Shown: in pieces, positions 1-9,476 of the stretch | Layout: every line of letters begins with the position of its first letter | Numbering within the stretch: position 1 is the first letter of the stretch | Assembly (NCBI GenBank): GCA_030447415.1 | Contig: JAUJOZ010000016.1 | Span: 1-64,000, forward strand | DNA length: 64,000 nt | Reading direction: 5' to 3' | DNA from: Thermomicrobiales bacterium | Lineage (GTDB): Bacteria > Chloroflexota > Chloroflexia > Thermomicrobiales > UBA6265 | The notes under the pieces: model-generated | The model's database searches: none | Told to the model about the DNA's origin: nothing | What the model saw: the letters and a program-made list of their open reading frames with translations, nothing else | Position numbers and translations under genes: made by a program

Positions 1-109
1 CACGCCCTCTGCCTCCGTGCCCGTGAATCGGCCCGGCAGAATGCGAACCCGGGCGGCGCCAAGTGGCTGGGTGGGGCGCGCCGGCTGGACCGGGCCGCCG
101 CTGAGGTGT

Positions 110-1822
110 CTATGCGCTCTTCGATGCGTTGCGGAGCTGGATCATGTAGACCGAGTGGGTGCCGACGCCCTGAACGGCCTTCGTGGCCGGCTTGCGGTCC
201 ACCGGCTGCTCGAGCACCAGGAATGGGGCGTCGTCGATCAGGATCTGCTGGAGCTCGATGTAGATCTGCTTACGCTTCTCGGGATCGAGCTCAGCGATTC
301 CTTGGGCGAGCAGCTCGTCGACGCGGGGGTTGGAGTAGCCGACCCGCTTCGCCGCCGCGCCGCCGGTGGCGCCGAACGGCTCGGCGTAGGTGTGGACATC
401 CGGGTAGTCAGGACTCCAACCGGAGAAGGTGAACTGCAGCTTCCCCTCCCGGTATTGCTGGAGTCGATCAGCACCGGGCATGGGCGCGAGCTTCACCGTC
501 AGACCGTCGATCTGCTGGAGGTCCGACTGAATCTTCGCCATTAGCGTGTCAAGCGAGGTACCTGTCGAGCTGGAGCCGCCGGCGTTGTAGGAGAGGGTAA
601 TCTCGACGGGGCCGCTACCGGCCTGGTCGAAGAGCTGCTGCGCCTTAGCAAGGTCGAGCTTGTAGCCCTGAGCCTGGACCTCCTCAGTGCCGAGCAGCGG
701 GAGGGGCACGACCGTGCCGGGTTTGATCGAGGCACCCTGCGAGAGGCCGTTGATGATGCCGTCGTAGTCGATGGCGTAGCCAATGGCCTGACGGAGCACC
801 TTGTTCGCGAGCGGGCCGCCCGGATTTTCCTGGGTGTGCAACGCCAGGTACTCATGGTTCAGCGTTGGACCTTCCAGGAGCTGGAGATTCGGGTCGCCCT
901 CCACGGTGCCTACGGCGTCCGGGTCCAGCGCGTACGCGATGTCGGCCTCGCCCGTCTGTACCAATTGGAGCTGCGTGTTCGGGTCCTTCTCGTTACGCCA
1001 GATGATCCGGTCGAGCTGGGGCGCCTCGCCCCAGTAGTCGGGATGCCGCTCGATGATCACCTCAGTCTCGATGTCGAACTTGTTGATCATGTATGGGCCG
1101 GTGCCCGCTGAATGCTCGGTCATCCACTGCCGCGTTGTCTCCGCCTCGGGCGTCGCCTCGGACATGCCGCCCTGCGTTTGAACGGTCTTGCTATCCGTGA
1201 CGGCCAACGGTGTGGCCGACAGGACCGCGACCAGGGCCGCGTTCGGTTGCTTCAGCCGGAGCCTGAGCGTGGTCGGATCGACGGCCTCGACGGTGCCGAC
1301 GTAGTCGGCGAGGAACGACGGGTTCGCTTGCTGGTTCTTCAGCCGGTTCCAGGAGAAGATCCAATCCTCCGCCGTCATCTCGTTGCCCGAGTGGTGGAAC
1401 TTGACGCCGGTCCGAAGCTTGATCGTCACCTCTTTGCCGTCGGGCGAGAACTGGGGCATGTCGGCGGCCAGGAGCGGCGCAAACTCGGTCGGCTTGGTTG
1501 AGTCGGGCAGGTGGTACAGCGTCTCGTAGACGACGTTCATCGCCGCTTGCGAGTTGATCTCGTAGATCACTGCCGGGTCGAGCGTGATCCAGTTGTCGGC
1601 CAGGTTGTCGGCAATGACCAGGGTCTTTGCATCCGCCTGGTAGCGGCCCGCCCCGGCCGCCCGAGGGCTCGGCGCACCCGATGCGCTCTTGGTCAGCAAA
1701 GCCGAGATCGCGGGCGTGGACAGCCCGGCCGCGGCCATCCGGCGGACCAGTCGGCGGCGGCTCAGCCGCGCATCGGCGACGCGCTGCACGAGGTCGGAGA
1801 TGGTTCTTTGCTCGTCGGTCAT
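110..1822 (-). CDS. ABC transporter substrate-binding protein (SBP_bac_5 type), Tat-exported
   Basis: About 570 residues, the usual size for extracellular oligopeptide/dipeptide-binding proteins. I chose the ATG at 1822 because a purine-rich GGAAGGATGGGAG stretch precedes it; the reading frame stays open 16 codons further upstream. Residues about 21-45 form a twin-arginine signal (SRRRLVRRM followed by AAAGLSTPAISALL), so export is probably through Tat. The mature part has family-typical segments: NVVYETLYHLPD near the start, VTIKLRTGVKFHHSG, and AGTGPYMINKFD followed by the aromatic-rich RHPDYWGEAP. It would capture peptides or similar solutes at the cell surface for an ABC importer. No permease or ATPase genes lie in the window, so the partner must be encoded elsewhere. 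A close paralogue lies immediately upstream on the same strand. The substrate cannot be told from sequence. Confidence 0.9.
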   Translation of the reverse strand: MTDEQRTISDLVQRVADARLSRRRLVRRMAAAGLSTPAISALLTKSASGAPSPRAAGAGRYQADAKTLVIADNLADNWITLDPAVIYEINSQAAMNVVYETLYHLPDSTKPTEFAPLLAADMPQFSPDGKEVTIKLRTGVKFHHSGNEMTAEDWIFSWNRLKNQQANPSFLADYVGTVEAVDPTTLRLRLKQPNAALVAVLSATPLAVTDSKTVQTQGGMSEATPEAETTRQWMTEHSAGTGPYMINKFDIETEVIIERHPDYWGEAPQLDRIIWRNEKDPNTQLQLVQTGEADIAYALDPDAVGTVEGDPNLQLLEGPTLNHEYLALHTQENPGGPLANKVLRQAIGYAIDYDGIINGLSQGASIKPGTVVPLPLLGTEEVQAQGYKLDLAKAQQLFDQAGSGPVEITLSYNAGGSSSTGTSLDTLMAKIQSDLQQIDGLTVKLAPMPGADRLQQYREGKLQFTFSGWSPDYPDVHTYAEPFGATGGAAAKRVGYSNPRVDELLAQGIAELDPEKRKQIYIELQQILIDDAPFLVLEQPVDRKPATKAVQGVGTHSVYMIQLRNASKSA

Positions 1823-2013
1823 CTCCCATCCTTCCTCACGTGTGACTCGCGGACGAGAGGCCCGGCCCACAAGGGGTTAGAGGTCGAGAATCGGCGTGTT
1901 GCGGCAAGGCCGAAATGCGCGCTGGGCTTGCATCTTAGCACGGCACTCCGGACGTACTGTGCATCGGTCGCCGCATCCGGTGCAGTCGCAGTGAGTGGAT
2001 TCCCAGATCGTCG

Positions 2014-3762
2014 CTATCCGCTCTTCGACGCGTACCGGAGCTGCAACCCGTACAGGAAGTGGGTCGCCAGGCCCTCGACCCCCTTCCTCGCCACCCGGCG
2101 GTCGGATGGCTGGTAGAGGACGATGAACGGCACGTCCTCGATCAACGCCTCCTGCACCTCGACGTAGGCCGCCTCGCGTCCCGCCTGATCTTCAGCTGCC
2201 ACGGCCCGGTCCAGCGCCTCATCAACGGCCGGGTTCTCGTAGCCGACCCGCGCCGCGACGCCCTGGCCCGAGCGGCCGAATGGCTCGACGTAGCTCTGAA
2301 TGTCGGGGTAGTCGGGCCCCCACGGCGCCAAGGTGAACTGAAGCTCACTGGCCCGGTATCCATCGATCCAGGCCGTGGTCTCCCTGGGATCGAGCTCGAC
2401 CGTCAGCCCGTCGATCTGCTGCAGGTCCGATTGGATCTTGGCCGCCAGGGTTTCGGCGTCGACGCCGCCTTGGCCCGGGTACTCGGGTGCATAGGTGAGG
2501 GTGATCGTGACGTCGCCGCCACCGGCCGCGTCGAACAGTTCCTGGGCTCGTGCCAGATCGGTCTCGTAAGCCCGGGCGCGGAGCTCCTCCGATCCCGCCA
2601 TGGGCAGCGGCACGATCGTCGCCGGCCGCGTCGCGGCGCCGGCCAGCAACTCTTCGATGATGCCGTCGTAGTCGACGGCGTGGGCCATCGCCTGGCGCAG
2701 CTCCTTGCGGGCCAATGGACCGCCCGGATCCTCCTGCGTGTGGAGCGCCAGGTATTCGAGCGAAATGGTGTCGCCGGTGAGGAGCTGCAGGTTCTCGTCC
2801 TGTTCGACCTGGGCCACCGCGTCCGGATCGAGGGAGAACGCGATGTCGGCGTCGCCGGTCTGGACCAGCTCCAACTGCGCGTTCGTGTCCGTGACGTTGC
2901 GCCAGATGATGCGTTCGAACGCCGCCGCGTCTCCCCAGTAGTCGGGGTTTCGCTCGATGATGACCTCTGTATCGACGTCGTACTGGACGACTCGATAGGG
3001 GCCCGTACCCACTGAGTTCTCGTTGATGTAGGCAGTGGCCGAGTCGGGCTCTCCCGCGCCCGGCGTCCCGCCCTCGCCCTCTTGGGCCGCGGGCAGACCG
3101 GTGCCGCCATGCTCGCGGACGGTCTTGCTGTCGGTGACGGCGAGCGGGCTCGAGGTGAGGATGGCAACCAGCGCCGGGTTCGGAGCCGTGAGCGTCAGAC
3201 GCAGGGTCGACGGATCGACCGCCTCCACCGTCTCCCAGTAGCTCGCCAGGTACGACGGCGTCTCTTGCCGGGTCTTCAGCCGGTCCCAGGAGAAGACCCA
3301 GTCATCCGCCGTCATCTCGTTGCCCGTGTTGTGGAACTTCACCCCCGACCGGAGCTTGATGGTGACCTGGAGCCCGTCTTCCGAGACCTCCGGCATTCCG
3401 TCCGCAAGCAACGGCTCGAACTCATCCGGCTTGCTGGAGTCTGGGAGGTGGTAGAGCGTCTCGTAGACGACGTTCATCAAGGCGCTGGGGCTGATCTCAT
3501 AGAACTGGCTGGGGTCGATCGTCAGCCAGAGCCCCCCGGACATGTTGTCGGCGATCACCAGCGTCGAGGTGTCGGGCTGCGCCCGACCCAGCGTCATGCT
3601 GGCGAGGCGCGCTCCGGGCGCGGCGTGGGCCGTCCCGCTGAGGACGGCCGCGATGGCGGGGGCGGACAACCCGGCGACGACGGCACGCTGGACGAATCGA
3701 CGACGATTCAGCTCACCGGCAGCCAGGCGGCTCGCTAGGGTGGCAACGCGATCCTCGGACAT
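2014..3762 (-). CDS. ABC transporter substrate-binding protein, paralogue of the adjacent gene
   Basis: 582 residues and clearly a duplicate of the downstream gene: both share NVVYETLYHLPDS-KP-EF-PLLA near the start, the NSVGTGPY/HSAGTGPY region, and the closing R-ASKS tail. The ATG at 3762 is preceded by GGCGGGAGAAGC. Residues 19-45 carry a Tat signal (NRRRFVQRAVVAGLSAPAIA) ending near AHA-APG. It has a Gly/Glu-rich insertion (EGEGGTPGAGEPDSA) that its paralogue replaces with a shorter stretch. Role: solute capture for a peptide/nickel/opine-type ABC importer. About 190 bases separate it from the downstream paralogue, so each may have its own promoter. No transporter membrane or ATPase subunits are nearby. 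Confidence 0.9.
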   Translation of the reverse strand: MSEDRVATLASRLAAGELNRRRFVQRAVVAGLSAPAIAAVLSGTAHAAPGARLASMTLGRAQPDTSTLVIADNMSGGLWLTIDPSQFYEISPSALMNVVYETLYHLPDSSKPDEFEPLLADGMPEVSEDGLQVTIKLRSGVKFHNTGNEMTADDWVFSWDRLKTRQETPSYLASYWETVEAVDPSTLRLTLTAPNPALVAILTSSPLAVTDSKTVREHGGTGLPAAQEGEGGTPGAGEPDSATAYINENSVGTGPYRVVQYDVDTEVIIERNPDYWGDAAAFERIIWRNVTDTNAQLELVQTGDADIAFSLDPDAVAQVEQDENLQLLTGDTISLEYLALHTQEDPGGPLARKELRQAMAHAVDYDGIIEELLAGAATRPATIVPLPMAGSEELRARAYETDLARAQELFDAAGGGDVTITLTYAPEYPGQGGVDAETLAAKIQSDLQQIDGLTVELDPRETTAWIDGYRASELQFTLAPWGPDYPDIQSYVEPFGRSGQGVAARVGYENPAVDEALDRAVAAEDQAGREAAYVEVQEALIEDVPFIVLYQPSDRRVARKGVEGLATHFLYGLQLRYASKSG

Positions 3763-4134
3763 GCTTCTCCCGCCTTCTTCGCCCCGGTGTATCCCAACGA
3801 GCCCCCCAACCAGACCCGCGCGAAGCCATCGACCGTTCCGAGCGCGTCACCGACCCCGTGGCGAGGACCGGTGTGGCTAAGCGTTGAACGGTGTTCGGTG
3901 GCCCGGCGCGCATTGCCGTCGGCCAGTGGGCGTGCGCGGCGCATTGTTCGGCACACCGCAACCGTCGTCAACCCACCCGACCGCGAGCTCACCATCGGTG
4001 GAGTGGGGTGCGGGCCGGTGGCCGGTCGTCACCGGTGACGTCAGTGCGGAACGAGAGAACCTGACTCACCGACTGTTTCCCGCACTGCCCCGGGACGTTG
4101 ACTCTCCTCTCCCCGCTTTTGCCCCCGGCGCGGC
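3763..4134. other. Intergenic region between ileS and the binding-protein pair
   Basis: About 370 bases between the ileS stop and the start of the 582-residue binding protein, both on the minus strand. It should contain the promoter of the binding-protein genes and the ileS terminator. I see no convincing -35/-10 pair and no terminator with a T tract. A short palindrome GTCACCGGTGAC lies at about 4029-4040. Open frames here are GC-rich shadows without family features. Confidence 0.4.
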
Positions 4135-7100
4135 CTAAGCGGATACCCGCGGCGCCGACGGGACCTGCCGCCGGAGTGCGATCCGGACCTGGTGGCGGCC
4201 GACGGTGATCTGGTCGCAGTAGGCGCCGTCCGGTCCAGTCGTACCGCCCGGGCCCTCCGTCGCCTCGGCGTCGACCGCATCGGACACGCCGACGGTCTCG
4301 TGGCGCTCGAGTCGTACCGCAAGCGTCTCGGCCTTCACGTACGCCTCGTGGGCGGCGAGGGCGGCAACTACCTCCGGGTCGGCCTCATAGGCGACTTCGA
4401 TCGTGTCCTCGATGCGGTAGCCGGCGCTCTTGCGGGCATCTTGGACGCCCCGGACGAAGTCCCGGGCCAAACCTTCCTCAATCAAGGCCGAGGTCAGCGA
4501 CGTGTCGAGCACGACGGTGAACGTCGGCCCCTGGGCCGTGGCGTAGCCGGCGCGCTTCTTGAGATCCACAAGGATCTCAGATGGCTCCAGTGTGACCGAC
4601 GAGCCGTCCTCCAAGACCAGCTCGACCGGCTGGCCGGCGTCGACGCGGGCCGCCACCGACGCCGGATCTTCCCGAGCGAGGGCCTGCCGAGTTGCGCCAA
4701 GACGCTTGCCGTACTTCGGCCCGAGCACGCTCAGGTTTGGCCGGATGTCGTAGGAGACCACCTCGCCGAGGTCGACGAGCGGGGCAACCTCCTTGACGTT
4801 CAGTTCGTCAAGAACTTGGTCCTTGAGCCGCAGCACCGCCTCCAGTGCCGCCGCGTCACGGCTGTAGACAAGGATGCCCGCGAGTGGCTGGCGGACTTTG
4901 ACACCCGCCTCGGTGCGCGCTGCCCGGCCCACGCTGACGACCTCGAGCACCGCCCCCATGTCGCTCGACAGCGCCTCGTCCACCGTGGCCGGGTCCGACT
5001 CCGGGTAATCCGTCAGGTGCACCGAGGCGGTCGCCGCCGCATCGAACGGGCGGACGAGGTTGCCGTAGATCGCTTCGGCCACAAAGGGGACGAATGGGGC
5101 CAGCAACCGCGAGAGGGCCACCAGGCAGTCATAGAGGGTCTGGTACGCCGCGGCCTTGTCACGATCCCCTTCCGCCTTCCAAAAGCGGCGGCGGTTGCGT
5201 CGGATGTACCAGTTGGACAACTCGTCGACGACGAAGCCCTCGATGGCTCGCGCGGCACCATCCGGATCGTAGGCGTCGAGACCGTTCCGCACAGTAGCCA
5301 CGAGTTGGTTGAGCCGTGCGGTGATCCAGCGGTCGAGGAGGGTCCGCTCCGCGAGCGGGACGGGCGCGGTGGCGCACGGGTCAAAACCGTCGAGACGGGC
5401 GTACGTGACGAAGAATGAGTATGAGTTCCACAGCGGGATGATGAAGCGGCGCCGCACCTCGTCGCTGATGTTCGGACCGAAATTGAGGTTGGCGCTCGGG
5501 TTCACCGTGCAGAAGAGCCAGCGCATGACGTCGACGCCGAACTCCTCGGCCGCGTCGTCGAACCAGATAGCGTTGCCCTTGCTCTTGTGCATCTCCTCGC
5601 CCCGTTCGTCGCGCATGAGCGCGTACGAGAAGACCGTTTTAAAGGGCGGCTTTCCTCGAGGGCGGTCGCTTGGGCGAGGAGCGAGTAGAACCAGTTGCGG
5701 AACTGACCCGGAAAGCTCTCGCTGATCATGTCGGCCGGGAACCACTGCGACCAGTAGTCGCGGTCGTGCCGGTAGTTGAGCGTCGAGAAGGCGACGATGC
5801 CGGCATCGAGCCACGGGTTGCCGACGTCGGTGATGCGACTCACCGCCGCGCCGCACGAGGAGCACGCGATCTTGACAGAGTCGACGTAGGGGCGGTGTGG
5901 AGTGTGCCCCTCGAACTCCTCCCACCCGGCGACAGCGCGCTCTCGCAGTTCTGTCTCGCTCCCGATGACATCAAACGTCCCGCAGGCCGGGCACTCGTAG
6001 ATCGGCAGCGCCAAACCCCAGTAACGCTTCTTGGAAATCATCCAGTCGTCCATGTGGGCGAGCCAGTCGAGCTCCCGGTCGAGTCCGAAGCCCGGGATCC
6101 AGGTGATCTGGTGGGTGACGTCCATCATCGGCGCCCGTAGCTCGTCCATTGAGATGAACCATTCGTCAACCAGCCGAAAGACGAGGTCCGTACTACACCG
6201 CCAGCAGACGGGATAGCGGTGACGGTACTGCTCGCCGCGGTACAGGAGCCCTTTTCCCTCGAGGTCCCGCATGATCGGCGTCGCCACTTCGTGCACGTAC
6301 GCGCCCGACAGGAAGCCGAAGCCGTCCACATACACGCCGAACTCGTTGATCGGCGCCACGACGGGCAGCTCATGCTCCTTCGATAGGGCGAAGTCTTCCT
6401 TGCCACAGCCCGGGGCGATGTGGACGATGCCGGTCCCCTCCGAGGCGTTGACGTCGTCCCATGGGATGACACGGTGGCTGATTCCCTGCCCGGCTGGGAG
6501 CTCGTCGAACGGCCCTCGGTACGCCCAGCCGATGAGGTCGCGACCCGACAGCTCCTCGGTCACCTCGTAGTCGCCGCGCAGCGCAGTCCGGACGGCTTCC
6601 TTCGCGAGGTAGTACGCCTGACCCTCCTGCTCGGCGCGAACGTAGGTCAGCTCGGGGTGGACGGCCGCGGCCACATTGGCGGCGAGGGTCCAAGGGGTTG
6701 TGGTCCAGACGAGAAGGAGGCGTTCTCCCGGTCCACCAGGGGCAGGCGCACGTAGACGGAGAGGTGGGTCCGTTCCTGGTACCCCTCGGTGACGATCTCG
6801 TGCTCGGAGAGGCCCGTACCGCACCGGGGGCACCACGGCATCACGTCGTGTCCCTTGTAGATCCACCCCTTCTCGTGGCAGGTCTTCAGGAAGTGCCAAA
6901 TCGTGTAGTTGTTCTCGTCTGACATCGTCAGATAGGAGTTGTCCCAGTCCATCCAGTAGCCGAGCCGGATTGATTGCTGGGTGATTCGGTCGGCGAACTT
7001 CAGCACCCGCTGCTTGCAGCGCTCGACGAACTCGGCGATGCCGAACGCTTCGATGTCGCGCTTGCTCTTGAGACCGAGCTCCTTTTCGACCTCGACCTCG

Positions 7101-7390
7101 ACCCAAAGACCCTGGCAGTCGTACCCATTCTGGAAGCGCTGGTGCTCGCCGAGCATGGCGTGGTAGCGCTGGAAGAGGTCCTTGTAGGTCCGACCCCAGG
7201 CGTGGTGGACGCCCATCGGGTTGTTGGCCGTGATGGGGCCGTCGAGGAAGGAGTAGCGCCGTTGCGACCCAGCGTTGCGGCGAAGATACTGCTCGCGAAC
7301 CCCGTGGCGCTCCCACTCGGCGAGGGTCTCGCGCTCCAATGCGGGGAAGTCGACCTTGGCGGGCACTTCGGCGAATCGCGAATCTGGCAT
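4135..7390 (-). CDS. ileS: Isoleucine--tRNA ligase, interrupted by two apparent 1-base deletions
   Basis: Charges tRNA-Ile in the cytoplasm. The protein is spread over three minus-strand frames that join at about 6727-6733 and 5650-5656. Adding one base at each site gives exactly 1,085 codons plus stop, normal for this IleRS type. The N-terminal part has the class-I signature as [12 protein letters not shown] (HHAW, residues about 62-65, in place of HIGH). The middle holds the editing (CP1) region with [16 protein letters not shown], and the last part has the KMSKS loop as [11 protein letters not shown] plus the anticodon-binding domain. Zinc-type Cys pairs occur as CPACG and CSSCG. ATG 7390 has AAGGA upstream and a T-box leader in front. 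Break 2 lies at a TTT (AAA) run and break 1 at a CCC/GG run, so under-called homopolymers are the likeliest cause. Real loss would be lethal unless a second ileS exists. Confidence 0.93.
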
Positions 7391-7430
7391 GGTGCGTCCT
7401 TGCTCTCGCTGAGTGAAACCTCAAACAACC

Positions 7431-7460
7431 AAAAGCCCGTCCTCGGTGCTGAGGACGGGC
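7431..7460 (-). terminator. T-box-controlled intrinsic terminator of ileS leader
   Basis: On the minus strand, GCCCGTCCTC (7460-7451), a 6-base loop and GAGGACGGGC (7444-7435) form a perfect 10-bp stem, followed by TTTT (7434-7431). It lies just downstream of the T-box consensus and about 40 bases before the ileS start codon. That is the position expected of the terminator that competes with the antiterminator. Confidence 0.93.
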
Positions 7461-7728
7461 GAGCCCGCGGTACCACCTCGATTGACCCAACCTGGCGGTC
7501 AGGTCCACTCGGTCGCGCCGGATACGGCGCTGGTCGCGGTAACGGGCGACCCCCGGTCGCGCCTACGCGGTGACCGCCTCCTCGGCGACCGACCGTTCGG
7601 GCGACGGCTCGGGAACGATGTTCGGTGCCGGCGCGGATGACCCGGCTCGCAGCATCCCGGGCTCGCTGGACGGCGCACGGCACCGGCGCGGTTTCCGTCG
7701 ACGCCGGTGACAATGTTCGACTGGCGAC
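7431..7728 (-). promoter_or_regulatory. T-box riboswitch (isoleucine) leader of ileS
   Basis: The conserved T-box core AGGTGGTACCGCG is present on the minus strand at 7478-7466, immediately before the terminator hairpin. The leader upstream has a Stem I-like region. GGTGCCG...GCG (around 7686-7670) can pair with CGCGCCGGCACC (around 7633-7622), with GC-rich distal loops carrying AGCGAG and GCTGCGAG repeats. Directly 3' of that stem the leader reads GAACATCG, placing an ATC (isoleucine) triplet at 7619-7617 where the specifier codon is expected. Family knowledge: uncharged tRNA pairs with the specifier and with the T-box bulge, favouring antitermination and ileS expression. The specifier assignment is inference from position. 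The T-box core and terminator are read directly. Confidence 0.92.
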
Positions 7729-7729
7729 G

Positions 7730-7759
7730 AGGGTAGCACGCGCGCTGGTTTATGGTCAA
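7730..7759 (-). promoter_or_regulatory. Predicted sigma-70-type promoter of the ileS T-box transcript
   Basis: Minus strand: TTGACC at 7759-7754, an 18-base spacer, and TACCCT at 7735-7730. It would start the transcript near 7724, giving a leader of roughly 330 bases, a normal T-box leader length. Confidence 0.6.
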
Positions 7760-7834
7760 CGGGGTGTCCTTGCCCTGGACGGAAGCGAGGGCGCCATGCG
7801 GACGGCGACGATGCCGACAGCATCTCGTGCGCCA

Positions 7835-8426
7835 CGCCTGACCAGTTCAAGGTGACCGCATTGAATCCCAACTCTCGAACGTGACGGGTGTCGTCCGGCT
7901 TGTCTACGGTCCAGACGCTGATGGGTCGCCTGGCGGTGTGCACGGCACCAAGCAGGGGGCACGATGCGACGCGGTGCTCGTACCGAATCTCCGCGGTGCC
8001 CACCAACGGGGTGCCGCGGGGCGGCGCTGACAGCTGCGGTGTGACGCGGACGGGTGCGTCGTCAAGAGGCCGGGGCCAACATCGGGAAGGCAGCCCGTAG
8101 CCGTGGAAGGGTCAAGATTCGGGTGGAGGACTCGGACGACGTTCCTGTGGGGCCGTGCCGGTGGACTGAGCCCACCAGGTTCAGCTCATAGCCAGGTAAC
8201 GTAACGTCAAGCGTGAACAGGACCCAGCCGCCGACCAGATCCACGGTCTCGTCCATGACGATCAGACCTGGCAGGGTTCCCGCTAACCGGCAGCGGTCAT
8301 TCCCATGGCCGTGCGGCGGATGCCGTTCCTTCCGATCTTCACTGGGCGGCGGACGAAGGCCGCGACGCAGTCGCGGGAACCCCAAGACCACCCTGCATTC
8401 ACCTTGGTCGCGGTCACCAACCGCCG
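7835..8426 (-). pseudogene. Decayed glycerophosphodiester phosphodiesterase (GDPD) remnant
   Basis: No intact frame, but successive GDPD-like segments appear in the right order on the minus strand in different frames. At 8426-8286 RRLVTAT...VAAFVRRPVKIGRNGI...MTAAG resembles the family start (LV-AHRG...N-LAAF-A-E-GADGIELDV--T-DG). At about 8270-8240 a second frame gives LIVMDETVD (family VV-HDETLDR). At about 8120-8080 TRILTLPRLRAAFP resembles the IPTLEE-L element. At 7928-7835 RRPISVWTVDKPDD and LGFNAVTLN resemble the C-terminal VNVWTVND / GVDAIITD element. The catalytic HRG and most acidic residues are gone and total length is below the usual 240 codons. This is inferred from motif order only, with no alignment run. 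Confidence 0.55.
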
Positions 8427-8518
8427 CACCGCCGGGTAAGAGGTGTTGTCGCCTACGACGACACCATCTCCGACGTCACAAATTACTTCGGAGCGTCCGG
8501 CCTCACGGCTTCGGTCCG

Positions 8519-9262
8519 TCAGCGGCCTATCAGATACGACTTGATGCGTCGGTAGACGGTCGTCACGCTCAGCAGGTACGTCGTGCCGAGGAGATAAGAC
8601 GCGAGGACGTCCGTCGCCCAATGGTGGCCGAGATAGATGCGACTCGGGCCGACGAGCGCAATCAGGCTCAGGAGGAACGCGACGATGCCGCGGCGCAAGC
8701 CCACCGGCCGCGCCAACGTGTGGACGAGGTAGGCGAGGAACCCGTAGACACCCATGTAGTTGAGGACATGACCGCTCGGAAAGCTGCTGCCGCCGATGCG
8801 AGCGATCGCGACGCGAATCTCGGGATGATCGGGGCGCGGTCGTCGCATCAGCTGCTTGACCGAGAAGGAGATGCCGCTCGCCCCCCAGGCGATGAGCTGG
8901 AACACCGCTTCCAAGCGCAAACCAAAGAAGTAGAGTGTGGCCGGAATCAGCGCCGGGATGATCCGGCTTTGCGGCGGAAACCCTGGCCACGACGCCAGTC
9001 GCATCACCGCCGCCAGCCATCGCTGCCGACGCCGCTGGAAGCGCAGCGTGATGGCAAGGTCAGTCGCGGCGCTGCGCTGGCTCCGCACGAGCGCGAAGAG
9101 GACGGCGAAACTGGCTACCGCGACAAGGCCCACGGCGAGCGCTCCTTGCCCCCGCCGGAGTCCGGTGCGTGGAGCTGCGACCGGCACGCTGATTTCGCGT
9201 CGAAGCACGGGTAGCGACTTCGCGGCACGCCGGGAAGCCTTTCCGGTTCCCGCTATCGCCAA
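8519..9262 (-). CDS. PAP2-family membrane phosphatase
   Basis: 247 residues with five to six membrane segments. All three PAP2 motifs are intact and in order: KQLMRRPRP (KX6RP), SSFPSGH (PSGH) and SRIYLGHHWATDV (SRX5HX3D). It would dephosphorylate a lipid phosphate such as phosphatidate, undecaprenyl or phosphatidylglycerol phosphate at the membrane. The start is a TTG at 9262 with GGGAGGA about nine bases upstream; a nearby ATG is out of frame. It is divergent from the DUF2085 gene. The substrate is not predictable from the motifs. Confidence 0.88.
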   Translation of the reverse strand: MAIAGTGKASRRAAKSLPVLRREISVPVAAPRTGLRRGQGALAVGLVAVASFAVLFALVRSQRSAATDLAITLRFQRRRQRWLAAVMRLASWPGFPPQSRIIPALIPATLYFFGLRLEAVFQLIAWGASGISFSVKQLMRRPRPDHPEIRVAIARIGGSSFPSGHVLNYMGVYGFLAYLVHTLARPVGLRRGIVAFLLSLIALVGPSRIYLGHHWATDVLASYLLGTTYLLSVTTVYRRIKSYLIGR

Positions 9263-9476
9263 GACCTGTCATCCTCCCGATACTGCCGTCGGCCGGGAAT
9301 CAACGCGCTTCACCCGCCCAAAAAGACCTGGTGCGTTGGACGTGCCAGAGGCCGAGAAGCGCTGCTGCGGGCTGGTGTAGACCATGGATTGCCGCCCCGT
9401 CAAGCGTGCTAGGCTAGGCTGGCCGGTGGGCAGAGGCGAAGCGTGGCGGTTGATCTGACAACGGTACGAGGGGCGA

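Noticed and set aside
5650-6733. Programmed frameshifting in ileS
   Set aside because: No slippery heptamer or pseudoknot is evident, two separate shifts would be needed, and IleRS is not known to use recoding.
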